Shown here one piece after another: positions 1 to 7,366 of a stretch of DNA of 64,000 bases. The stretch is from Arthrobacter sp. KBS0703 (GTDB lineage: Bacteria > Actinomycetota > Actinomycetes > Actinomycetales > Micrococcaceae): assembly GCF_002008315.2 (NCBI RefSeq), contig NZ_MVDG02000002.1:248001-312000 (forward strand), in the 5' to 3' direction. Below the pieces are notes generated by a model that saw only the letters and a program-made list of their open reading frames with translations, had not been told where the DNA came from and searched no databases. Position 1 is the stretch's first letter; each line of letters starts with the position of its first letter. The position numbers and the translations under genes were made by a program.

Positions 1-54
1 TTCAGATCGCCGAGCTGAGCCGCGGTGGCGGGCGTGGGGACGGTGGCAGCATCA
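1..54 (-). pseudogene. Edge fragment of a short-chain dehydrogenase gene
   Basis: Read on the minus strand the left edge encodes TVPTPATAAQL, the same peptide found near the C-terminus of the SDR relic at 19025-19477. The rest of the C-terminus would lie outside the window. The N-terminal part should lie to the right but is replaced by the nuclease gene, so this copy is cut at about position 55. Homology to the other relic is visible directly; that it is a decayed gene is inference. Confidence 0.5.
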
Positions 55-109
55 ATTTGGCTTGTCGCTGCGCTACGGTTGGCAGCACCATCAATTCTTA
101 GGGGGGCAA

Positions 110-1204
110 ATGGAGTTTGCAGAAAAACTCTCAGCTTTGGCAGCAAAGGTGCGCCAACAGCGAGGTGTGATTCAAACCGAAGAGGCAACAAAGAATGCCT
201 TCGTCATGCCATTCATTTCCACAATCCTGGGCTATGACGTCTTCAATCCGCTGGAAGTCGTTCCAGAGTTCATCGCGGACGTAGGCCTCAAGAAGGGCGA
301 GAAGATCGACTACGCCATCGTCAAGCACGGCGAGGTGCAGATCCTGATTGAATGCAAAAAGTCCACTGAGCCAGTGAAAATCGAGCATGCATCCCAGCTT
401 TTCCGGTACTTTGCCGTGACCAACGCCAGGATCGCAATTCTCACCAACGGCGAGGTGTACCAGTTCTTCACTGACCTCGATGCGCCAAACCGCATGGACG
501 CCAAGCCGTTCCTGGTGCTGGATTTGACCGATATCGACGAGTCTCTGATACCGGAACTGCAAAAACTTTCCAAGGACGTTTTTGATCTCGACTCGATCAT
601 CAGCGCCGCCGGTGAATTGAAATACATTGGCGAACTCAAAAGGACACTGGCTGCACAGTTCAAGGAGCCGGAGGACGAGTGGGTCAAGTTCCTGACCGGT
701 CGCGTGTATCCGGGCCCCTACACGCAGAAAGTACGGGAGCAGTTCACGGCGTTGGTAACCAAGGCGTCCAAGCAGTTCCTGAATGACCAGGTTAACGAGC
801 GCCTGAAGAAAGCGCTGGGTGCTCCGAGTTTCCCGCAGAATGAGGACGCAACCGTGGCCGCCAGTGTCACCAGTGCACCTGTGGCTGAAGCAGACCTGGC
901 CGAGGCCGACGGTTTGGAAACAACGCTCGAGGAAATCGAGGGATACCAGATCGTGCGGGCCATCGTCTGCAGCGAGGTGAAACCGGCTCGTGTGGTGCAG
1001 AGGGATGCCAAGTCCTATTTTGCGGTGCTGCTGGATGACAACAACCGCAAGCCGATCGCGCGCCTGCACTTCAACCGCAGTCATCAGAAATACATCGGAA
1101 TATTCGACGACAACAAAGAAGAGACTCGCGTGCCCATTAGCTCGTTGGAAGAGATCTACGAGCACACGGAAGCACTCCGCGCGAGCGTAAAGAGCTACCT
1201 GTGA
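110..1204 (+). CDS. Stand-alone HsdR N-terminal-like restriction nuclease domain protein
   Basis: The 364-residue protein resembles the nuclease domain of type I restriction HsdR subunits. Residues about 20-130 carry the pattern PFISTILGYDVF, then KIDYAI and, about 13 residues on, IECKKS, which fits the D...ExK core of a PD-(D/E)XK nuclease. There is no helicase domain, and no HsdM or HsdS gene is nearby. The C-terminal 100 residues form a separate, unrecognised domain. The ATG at 110 is chosen because a GGGGGG run precedes it. Codon use is more AT-rich than in neighbouring genes and it interrupts an SDR remnant, which suggests transfer. Such orphan proteins are usually annotated as type I restriction endonuclease; actual cleavage is unproven. 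Confidence 0.75.
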   Translation: MEFAEKLSALAAKVRQQRGVIQTEEATKNAFVMPFISTILGYDVFNPLEVVPEFIADVGLKKGEKIDYAIVKHGEVQILIECKKSTEPVKIEHASQLFRYFAVTNARIAILTNGEVYQFFTDLDAPNRMDAKPFLVLDLTDIDESLIPELQKLSKDVFDLDSIISAAGELKYIGELKRTLAAQFKEPEDEWVKFLTGRVYPGPYTQKVREQFTALVTKASKQFLNDQVNERLKKALGAPSFPQNEDATVAASVTSAPVAEADLAEADGLETTLEEIEGYQIVRAIVCSEVKPARVVQRDAKSYFAVLLDDNNRKPIARLHFNRSHQKYIGIFDDNKEETRVPISSLEEIYEHTEALRASVKSYL

Positions 1205-1256
1205 ACGCCGAAACTGACGGGCTGGTCCACGGCCACTGATTTCGCAGGCAGGACAA

Positions 1257-1289
1257 GCGGACGACGGCGGACCTCCCGCCGTCGTCCGC
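1257..1289. terminator. GC-rich hairpin between convergent genes
   Basis: Perfect 14-bp arms (GCGGACGACGGCGG and its complement) flank a 5-nt loop ACCTC. It lies between the converging nuclease and membrane-protein genes and has no T run. Near-identical hairpins occur at 2858-2891 and 18971-19004. Confidence 0.6.
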
Positions 1290-1304
1290 CTAAGCTGCGT
1301 CGGC

Positions 1305-1652
1305 TTAAGTAAAACTGGCCGCTCGAGGCGCTTCAACGATGGTCAGTTGGCCGGTTGTGTCAGGGACGCCAGGAAATTGCACCGACGGGGCCTCACTAGC
1401 GGCCACCGGCGACCCCTGCCTGGAGCGCAGGCGAAGAAGCGCTACCGCCGAAATGAGGAACCAGGCGATATTGGTGACCACAGACGGCCACGCTTCGTGG
1501 AATGCACCATTGACAATGAAGGCACAAGCCCCCAACAGATTCGCGGTCTGGAAGCCCTTGCCAGCCTTCAGCCACCCCATGGAAACAGCCAGGTACGCAC
1601 TGAGTATCGCAACCGCGCCTGCCCAGCCGGAAATTTCAAACAGCAGTTCCAT
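1305..1652 (-). CDS. Small CBU_0592-like integral membrane protein
   Basis: This 115-residue protein has about three hydrophobic helices (residues 8-27, 37-55, 58-75) followed by a soluble, Pro/Ala-rich tail. The N-terminal ISGWAGAVAILSAYLAVS and the NLLGACAFIVNGAFHEAWP segment match small actinobacterial membrane proteins of the CBU_0592 type, whose function is unknown. The ATG start has an AGGACA ribosome-binding site 3 nt upstream. It is divergent from the LysR gene, so it is a candidate target of that regulator, but nothing in the sequence proves this. Confidence 0.65.
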   Translation of the reverse strand: MELLFEISGWAGAVAILSAYLAVSMGWLKAGKGFQTANLLGACAFIVNGAFHEAWPSVVTNIAWFLISAVALLRLRSRQGSPVAASEAPSVQFPGVPDTTGQLTIVEAPRAASFT

Positions 1653-1866
1653 CTTGTCCTTTCAGAGGTATGCCCGGCTGCCATTCGCCGGACGGAGTGG
1701 AGATGGCGGGCTATGTGTTTTGTTTGGGAAGCGGCTCCATTGCCGTAGGGATCAGGCATTGCCGGAACACCGTTTTCTCAGCGGTCGGGCCGGGCCCTCA
1801 TTCGCCGGACGGTCCAGCCTGCATCCCTTGCTTGCACATTTACAGCAATTATGAGGACGAACGAGT

Positions 1867-1895
1867 CTGTAGATCAATTGCATTCCGCTGTAGAT
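1867..1895 (+). promoter_or_regulatory. Direct repeat in the lysR upstream region
   Basis: CTGTAGAT occurs at 1867-1874 and 1888-1895, spaced 21 bp (two helical turns), 21 bp before the LysR start. The 263-bp intergenic region (1653-1915) holds the divergent promoters. A role in regulator binding is inferred from position and spacing only. Confidence 0.35.
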
Positions 1896-1915
1896 AGGGT
1901 TTAGAACTGCTTAAC

Positions 1916-2839
1916 ATGGATATAGATCCGCGCCGACTGCGAGTTCTTCTTGCGGTTGCCCGCACGGGCGGAGTGCTCGCCGCGGCTGACGAACTAGGGA
2001 TTACGCCGTCGGCCGTGTCCCAGCAGCTCAATAAATTGGAGGACGAGACGGGGCACGCGCTGGTGGTGCGCACACCCAAAGGCTCGGTTTTGACACCCGC
2101 AGGCCTGGCGGTAGCAGAAGCGGGCGAGGAGATCGAACGCGCACTCAGCGTCGCCCGCGCCCGAATGGAAGGCGGGGCCAAGGTCGCAGGGGTGGTGCGC
2201 GTGGGCGGATTCACCAGCTTTATTCGCACGGTGGTGATCCCGCGCCTGCCCGGGTGGCGCATCCGGTACCCGCAGCTACAGATCCGGATCGTTGAGGACG
2301 ACTTCCCTGCCTTGATGCGGCTGCTCCGGCAGCGCGCGCTCGACGCCGTTGTGGTCGAGCTCGACTCGACGACGGCGGGGCCACGTTCACTGTCCGCCGG
2401 AATGATCGAGGAACCCCTACTGGACGAGCCCTGGAAACTGGTGGTTCCCGCCGGTGCCCTGCTGACCACCGAGAACGTCGACCTTGGCCGCCTGCCACTT
2501 CCGTGGATCGGCGTCGACTCCTCAGCCGCCAACGCTTCGGTCGTAGGCCGGCTCCGTCAGTCAACGGGCGCCCCGATGGAGACCGTGCATCAGTACCAGG
2601 ACACACTGACCGCTCTCGCACTCGTCGCGGCGGGCGAGGGTGTCGCCATCGTGCCGACCTTGGCGTTGAGCGGCATCAACCATGACGGGGTGGACGTCCT
2701 CGACGTCCCCGGACTGGGCACGCGGCGCATCGTCCTGCGACGGTTCGACCGGCGACGGTCAGCCGGCACGCCCGTGGACACAGTCGCGCGCCTCCTACGG
2801 GAATCGGCGGCGGCGTTCGACACGCGGTCAACATCCTGA
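1916..2839 (+). CDS. LysR-family transcriptional regulator
   Basis: The 307-residue length is typical of the family. The N-terminal winged helix (residues about 3-62) reads LRVLLAVARTGGVLAAADELG then ITPSAVSQQLNKLE, with the usual recognition helix. Residues about 88-290 form the two-lobed effector-binding domain. Family members bind T-N11-A motifs and usually control a divergent gene, here the small membrane protein. The ligand cannot be told from sequence. The ATG at 1916 has no strong ribosome-binding site. Confidence 0.9.
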   Translation: MDIDPRRLRVLLAVARTGGVLAAADELGITPSAVSQQLNKLEDETGHALVVRTPKGSVLTPAGLAVAEAGEEIERALSVARARMEGGAKVAGVVRVGGFTSFIRTVVIPRLPGWRIRYPQLQIRIVEDDFPALMRLLRQRALDAVVVELDSTTAGPRSLSAGMIEEPLLDEPWKLVVPAGALLTTENVDLGRLPLPWIGVDSSAANASVVGRLRQSTGAPMETVHQYQDTLTALALVAAGEGVAIVPTLALSGINHDGVDVLDVPGLGTRRIVLRRFDRRRSAGTPVDTVARLLRESAAAFDTRSTS

Positions 2840-2857
2840 CCGCCAACACCCGCAGGA

Positions 2858-2891
2858 ACGGACGACGCCGGGACCTCCCGCCGTCGTCCGT
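2858..2891. terminator. Bidirectional hairpin terminator after lysR
   Basis: Sixteen-bp arms with one mismatch and the same GGGACCTCCC apex as the hairpin at 18971-19004. It lies between the converging LysR gene and the gene at 2942. No T run follows. Confidence 0.55.
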
Positions 2892-2905
2892 TTGCGGCTA
2901 GCGCT

Positions 2906-2926
2906 GCTCCCCTACAGCGCCGACCA
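2906..2926 (-). pseudogene. Last codons of a lost SDR gene
   Basis: This 21-bp stretch is identical to 19019-19039, which holds the stop codon and last codons (WSAL-stop) of the SDR relic there. Both copies sit just beyond the same hairpin. The rest of the gene is absent at this locus, so it is read as a deletion scar. Confidence 0.4.
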
Positions 2927-2941
2927 CCGGATTCTCGGCGG

Positions 2942-3247
2942 TCAGCCTGCGCCCTGGCCCTCGCGGGCCGTCTCCTCCAGAATCCTGGCTGTGGGCGCCG
3001 CCGTCATCAACTGCCCCACCACCTCCGGCTTGTCCCACACCTCGCTGCGGAGCCGTTCCAGAAAGGCGTTCGCAGCATCCTTGGTGTCGAAGTCAAGGAG
3101 CACGGCCACGCTGTCCCGGTCCTCGGTATCCCGGAACAGGCGGACAAGCCTGGCGCCCGAGGCCGCGCGGCCTGCAGGATCGGAGTCGAATACTTTCTTG
3201 AAAGCCTCGTAGTCCCGGACTGGATAGCTGATCTGCAAGGTGAACAT
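2942..3247 (-). CDS. Small hypothetical protein, possible dimeric alpha/beta-barrel fold
   Basis: The 101-residue protein starts MFTLQISYPVRDYEAFKKVFDS and includes SVAVLLDFDTKDAANAFLERL. That alternation of strands and an amphipathic helix resembles small ABM/EthD-like dimeric barrel proteins. No catalytic motif is recognisable. The ATG is preceded by AAAGGAAC at good spacing. It stands alone, convergent with the LysR gene. Function unknown; the fold assignment is a guess from pattern. Confidence 0.6.
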   Translation of the reverse strand: MFTLQISYPVRDYEAFKKVFDSDPAGRAASGARLVRLFRDTEDRDSVAVLLDFDTKDAANAFLERLRSEVWDKPEVVGQLMTAAPTARILEETAREGQGAG

Positions 3248-3397
3248 CGTCGTTCCTTTCCCTCGGGCTATGGCAGGTCAAAGATAGGCCTTCCAGCGTC
3301 ATCCCGCTAGGGCCGAAGGGCGGTCTTGAACCGGTGCCGCGAGGTCATGCGGCCCCGGAAAATGCACTCGTTACGGGTTAGGCAATAGTCTGGCCAG

Positions 3398-3991
3398 ATG
3401 GGGACGAATGCCGTGAACACTGGCGAACAGATGGACAGGCAGTCGCGCATTCTCGAGGCGGCGCTGGATCTGCTGTCCCGCCATGGCATTTCGGGTGTGA
3501 GCATGCGGGCCGTGGCCCGCGAAGCCGGCGTCGCGCTCGGCCTGGTGAACTACTACTACGACGACAAGACGACCCTGATACGGGCAGCCCTGCGCCGGGT
3601 CGACGAGCATGACCTTCTTCTGGTGGCGCCCGACCCGTCGTCCACTCCGGAGGAACAACTGCGCCAGGCCCTGCGGCGAGTGGCAGCCGCCGATCTGCTG
3701 ACCACCCGCTACCTGTCCCTGCGCCTGCACCTTTGGGCCCTCGCCCAAGCGGACGAGGGCTATGCACAGATCAACGCCGAGGCCTTCGACCGCTATCTCG
3801 ACGGCCTCGCTGCGCTGGTTTCCAACGCCCAACCCGATCTTTCCTGGGAGGCTTGCAGGGACCGGGCGGCTGACATTGTCGTCATCCAAAACGGCATGTG
3901 GCTGACGGCGCTTCTCGGCGTTGATGAGGCCGCCATCCAGAGAAGCATTGCCCGCACGGAGCAAATCGCCTTCGCGCCGTTTCAGGAGTAA
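3398..3991 (+). CDS. TetR-family regulator, BetI-like
   Basis: This 197-residue TetR protein has its helix-turn-helix at residues about 15-60 (RILEAALDLLSRHG, then VSMRAVAREAGVALGLVNYYY). It lies immediately upstream of betB-codA, and the intergenic gap holds a large double palindrome, so it probably represses choline oxidation, as BetI does, and responds to choline or betaine aldehyde. The start could also be the ATG at 3431, which begins MDRQSRILEAAL. No other regulator lies in the operon. Function is inferred from context; the family call is secure. Confidence 0.85.
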   Translation: MGTNAVNTGEQMDRQSRILEAALDLLSRHGISGVSMRAVAREAGVALGLVNYYYDDKTTLIRAALRRVDEHDLLLVAPDPSSTPEEQLRQALRRVAAADLLTTRYLSLRLHLWALAQADEGYAQINAEAFDRYLDGLAALVSNAQPDLSWEACRDRAADIVVIQNGMWLTALLGVDEAAIQRSIARTEQIAFAPFQE

Positions 3992-4004
3992 GCCCGCCAC
4001 GTAT

Positions 4005-4048
4005 CATTGAACGACTGTTCAAGAAAACTATTGAACAGTCGTTCAATG
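4005..4048. promoter_or_regulatory. Double TetR operator overlapping the betB promoter
   Basis: Two 18-bp arms form a perfect inverted repeat around an 8-bp spacer. Each arm contains its own palindrome, TTGAAC-N4-GTTCAA, at 4007-4022 and 4031-4046, with centres 24 bp apart. The second TTGAAC (4031-4036) plus TACTGT at 4054-4059 with a 17-bp spacer makes a good sigma-A promoter, so repressor binding would cover the -35. The initiation point would fall at about 4066, right at the ATG. Confidence 0.85.
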
Positions 4049-4066
4049 TGCATTACTGTCCCTCAT

Positions 4067-5605
4067 ATGACTTACGCCACACCCCTTCGGGACGTCACCC
4101 AAACCACAAAAACTGAAACAGCATCCAGCCTGTTCATCAACGGTGCATGGGAGCCGGCCGCCTCCGGCGCTGTCCGCGAAATCCGCAACCCCGCCGACGG
4201 CGAACTGGTGGCCACGGTATCCGAGGCAGGCCGGGAGGACGCGGAACGCGCCATTGCCGCAGCCCGTGCAGCCTTCGACTCCGGAACCTGGTCCAACGTC
4301 CCGGCCCCGGAACGCGGCACCTTCCTGCTGAAAGTCGCCGCCGGCCTGCGCGAGCGCCGGGAGGAGTTCGCCCGCGCCGAGTCGTTGGACACCGGCAAGC
4401 GCTTGGTCGAAAGCCGGATCGACATGGACGACATTGCTGCCTGCTTCGAGTACTTCGGCAGGCTCGCCGGGCAGCAGGCGGGCCGCATGGTCGACGCCGG
4501 GAACCCCGCCGTCGTCAGCAAAGTCGTCTACGAACCCGTGGGCGTCTGCGGCCTGATCACGCCGTGGAACTACCCACTGCTCCAGGCGGCGTGGAAGATC
4601 GCGCCCGCCCTCGCCGCCGGGTGCACCTTCGTCCTCAAGCCCTCCGAGCTGACCCCGTCCACGGCCATCCTGGCCATGCAGCTGCTGCAGGACCTCGGCC
4701 TGCCGGACGGCGTCGCCAACCTCGTGACCGGCGCCGGCGCGGAGGCGGGCGCACCGCTCTCGGAACACCCCGCCGTCGACTTCGTCTCCTTCACGGGCGG
4801 GCTGGAGACCGGCAAGCGCATCGCGGCGGCCGCCGCCGGCACCGTCAAGAAGGTGGCACTGGAGCTGGGCGGGAAGAATCCCAACGTGGTGTTCGCGGAC
4901 GCGGACTTCGACGCCGCCGTGGACAATGCCCTCAACGGCGCGTTCGTCCACTCCGGACAGGTCTGCTCCGCGGGGGCGCGGCTGGTGGTGGAGGAATCGA
5001 TCGCCGAACGTTTCGTGGACGAGCTGGTCCGCCGCGCCCGGGCCATCCGGCTCGGCGGTCCCTTTGACGACGCCGCCGAAACCGGGCCGCTGATTTCCGA
5101 AGCCCACCGCGACAAGGTCCACGCCTATGTCCAGCGCGGCATCCAGGAGGGTGCGCGGCTGCGGACCGGCGGCGCGGCGCCGCAGGGGGAAAAGTACGAC
5201 GGCGGGTTCTACTACCAGCCGACCGTCCTGGACCGGGTGGAAAGAGGAATGTCCGTGGTCGTGGACGAGGCGTTCGGCCCGGTGGTGACGGTGGAAACGT
5301 TCCGCACCGAGGACGAAGCGGTGGCTACCGCCAACGACACCATCTACGGCCTGGCCGGCGCGGTCTGGACCCAGGATGCCGGGAAGGCGCAGCGCGTGGC
5401 ATCCCGGCTGCGGCACGGCACGGTATGGATCAACGACTACCATCCCTACCTCCCGCAGGCCGAGTGGGGCGGCTTCGGCCAGTCCGGCGTGGGCCGCGAG
5501 CTGGGCCCCACGGGCCTGGCGGAGTACCAGGAAGCCAAGCACATCTACCAGAACACCAGCCCCGAGGTAACCGGTTGGTTCGCCGACCACGGCAAGGAGA
5601 ACTAG
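4067..5605 (+). CDS. betB: Betaine-aldehyde dehydrogenase
   Basis: NAD(P)-dependent aldehyde dehydrogenase of 512 residues that oxidises betaine aldehyde to glycine betaine. Visible motifs are the NPWNYPLLQAAWK-type nucleotide-binding loop, general base Glu266 in ALELGGKNP, and catalytic Cys300 in SGQVCSAGAR. The start at ATG 4067 is preferred; it has no ribosome-binding site and probably begins the transcript (leaderless). The upstream extension to 4007 would run through the operator. The stop is immediately followed by the codA ATG, so the two are co-translated. Substrate assignment rests on the fused context with choline oxidase. Confidence 0.92.
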   Translation: MTYATPLRDVTQTTKTETASSLFINGAWEPAASGAVREIRNPADGELVATVSEAGREDAERAIAAARAAFDSGTWSNVPAPERGTFLLKVAAGLRERREEFARAESLDTGKRLVESRIDMDDIAACFEYFGRLAGQQAGRMVDAGNPAVVSKVVYEPVGVCGLITPWNYPLLQAAWKIAPALAAGCTFVLKPSELTPSTAILAMQLLQDLGLPDGVANLVTGAGAEAGAPLSEHPAVDFVSFTGGLETGKRIAAAAAGTVKKVALELGGKNPNVVFADADFDAAVDNALNGAFVHSGQVCSAGARLVVEESIAERFVDELVRRARAIRLGGPFDDAAETGPLISEAHRDKVHAYVQRGIQEGARLRTGGAAPQGEKYDGGFYYQPTVLDRVERGMSVVVDEAFGPVVTVETFRTEDEAVATANDTIYGLAGAVWTQDAGKAQRVASRLRHGTVWINDYHPYLPQAEWGGFGQSGVGRELGPTGLAEYQEAKHIYQNTSPEVTGWFADHGKEN

Positions 5606-7261
5606 ATGCACATCGACAATATAGACAACCTCACCGACCGCGGATTCGACTACGTCGTCATCGGCGGCGGATCCGCCGGTGCTGCCGTCGCCGCCCGGCT
5701 GAGTGAGGACCCGGACGTGACCGTGGCCCTCGTGGAGGCTGGCCCGGATGACCGCAACCTGCCCGAAATCCTGCAGCTGGACCGTTGGATGGAGCTGCTC
5801 GAATCCGGCTACGACTGGGACTACCCGGTAGAACCGCAGGAAAACGGCAACTCCTTCATGCGCCACGCCCGGGCCAAGGTGATGGGCGGCTGCTCCAGCC
5901 ACAACTCCTGCATCGCCTTCTGGGCACCCCGCGAGGACCTGAACGAGTGGGAGTCCAAGTACGGTGCCACCGGCTGGAACGCCGACGCCGCCTGGCCCCT
6001 CTACAAGCGGTTGGAAACCAACGAGGACGCCGGGCCTGACGCACCCCACCACGGGGACTCAGGACCCGTGCACCTGATGAACGTGCCCCCGGCTGATCCT
6101 GCCGGCGTCGCCCTCCTGGACGCCTGCGAACAGACGGGCATTCCCCGTGCAAAGTTCAACACCGGCACCACCGTGGTCAACGGCGCGAACTTCTTCCAGA
6201 TCAACCGCCGCGCGGACGGCACCCGGGCCTCCAGCTCCGTCTCCTACATCCACCCCATCATCGAACGCCCCAACTTCACCCTGCTCACCGGCCTCCGCGC
6301 CCGCCAGCTGGTGTTCGACGCAGACAAGCGCTGCACCGGCGTGGACGTGGTGGACTCCGCATTCGGCCGGACCCACCGGCTCTCCGCCCGCCGCGAGGTG
6401 GTCCTGTCCACCGGCGCCATCGACTCCCCCAAGCTCCTGATGCTCTCCGGCATCGGCCCGGCAGCCCACCTCGCTGCGCACGGCATCGAGGTGCTGGTGG
6501 ACTCACCCGGCGTGGGCGAAAACCTGCAGGACCACCCCGAAGGCGTGGTCCAGTTCGAGGCCAGGCAGCCCATGGTGCAGACCTCTACCCAGTGGTGGGA
6601 GATCGGCATCTTCACCCCCACGGAGGAGGGCCTGGACCGCCCGGACCTGATGATGCACTACGGTTCCGTCCCGTTCGACATGAACACCCTGCGGCACGGC
6701 TACCCCACCACCGAGAACGGCTTCTCCCTCACCCCGAACGTCACGCACGCCCGCTCCCGGGGCACCGTGAGGCTGCGCAGTCGCGACTTCCGCGACAAAC
6801 CCATGGTGGATCCGCGCTACTTCACGGATCCCGAAGGCCACGACATGCGCGTCATGGTGGCCGGCATCCGCAAGGCCCGCGAAATCGCAGCCCAGCCCGC
6901 CATGGCCGAATGGACCGGCCGCGAGCTCTCGCCCGGCGTCGAAGCGCAGACGGACGAGGAGCTGCGGGACTACATCCGCAAGACCCACAACACCGTGTAC
7001 CACCCGGTGGGCACGGTCCGCCTGGGCCCGGCCGACGACGACATGTCACCGCTGGATCCCGAGCTGCGGGTCAAGGGCGTCACCGGCCTCCGCGTCGCCG
7101 ACGCGTCCGTCATGCCCGAGCACGTCACCGTCAACCCCAACATCACCGTCATGATGATCGGCGAGCGCTGCGCTGATTTGATCCGGGCCGACCTCATCCG
7201 CGCCAGCCACGCCGGCGGCGCTGTCAAGAAAGAGGTGGAGCTCAGCCCGTCCTTCGCCTGA
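5606..7261 (+). CDS. codA: Choline oxidase
   Basis: FAD-dependent GMC oxidoreductase of 551 residues. It oxidises choline to betaine aldehyde and on to betaine using oxygen. The dinucleotide fold GGGSAGAAVAARL lies at residues 20-32. Residues known to matter in Arthrobacter globiformis choline oxidase are at identical numbers: His99 (covalent FAD link), Ser101, Glu312, His351, Val464, His466 and Asn510. The proteobacterial alternative, choline dehydrogenase BetA, does not share this numbering, so oxidase is preferred. The start abuts the betB stop with no gap. Confidence 0.95.
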   Translation: MHIDNIDNLTDRGFDYVVIGGGSAGAAVAARLSEDPDVTVALVEAGPDDRNLPEILQLDRWMELLESGYDWDYPVEPQENGNSFMRHARAKVMGGCSSHNSCIAFWAPREDLNEWESKYGATGWNADAAWPLYKRLETNEDAGPDAPHHGDSGPVHLMNVPPADPAGVALLDACEQTGIPRAKFNTGTTVVNGANFFQINRRADGTRASSSVSYIHPIIERPNFTLLTGLRARQLVFDADKRCTGVDVVDSAFGRTHRLSARREVVLSTGAIDSPKLLMLSGIGPAAHLAAHGIEVLVDSPGVGENLQDHPEGVVQFEARQPMVQTSTQWWEIGIFTPTEEGLDRPDLMMHYGSVPFDMNTLRHGYPTTENGFSLTPNVTHARSRGTVRLRSRDFRDKPMVDPRYFTDPEGHDMRVMVAGIRKAREIAAQPAMAEWTGRELSPGVEAQTDEELRDYIRKTHNTVYHPVGTVRLGPADDDMSPLDPELRVKGVTGLRVADASVMPEHVTVNPNITVMMIGERCADLIRADLIRASHAGGAVKKEVELSPSFA

Positions 7262-7324
7262 GAGGCAAGTTCCGGAGGCTACTGATTTCACCCGCATCCA
7301 ATGGCGGCCGCGGGTTGCATCGAG

Positions 7325-7356
7325 CGTACTTTTCTGACGTCGTACTTTTCTGACAT
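7325..7356 (+). repeat. 16-bp tandem duplication upstream of the permease
   Basis: CGTACTTTTCTGACGT at 7325-7340 is followed directly by CGTACTTTTCTGACAT at 7341-7356, 15 of 16 bases identical. It lies in the 105-bp gap between codA and the permease and ends just before its ribosome-binding site. Confidence 0.7.
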
Positions 7357-7366
7357 AGGAGTTCAC

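Noticed and set aside
4043..6052. 669-residue minus-strand open frame
   Set aside because: Shadow of betB and codA in a high-GC region; low-complexity composition and no ribosome-binding site.
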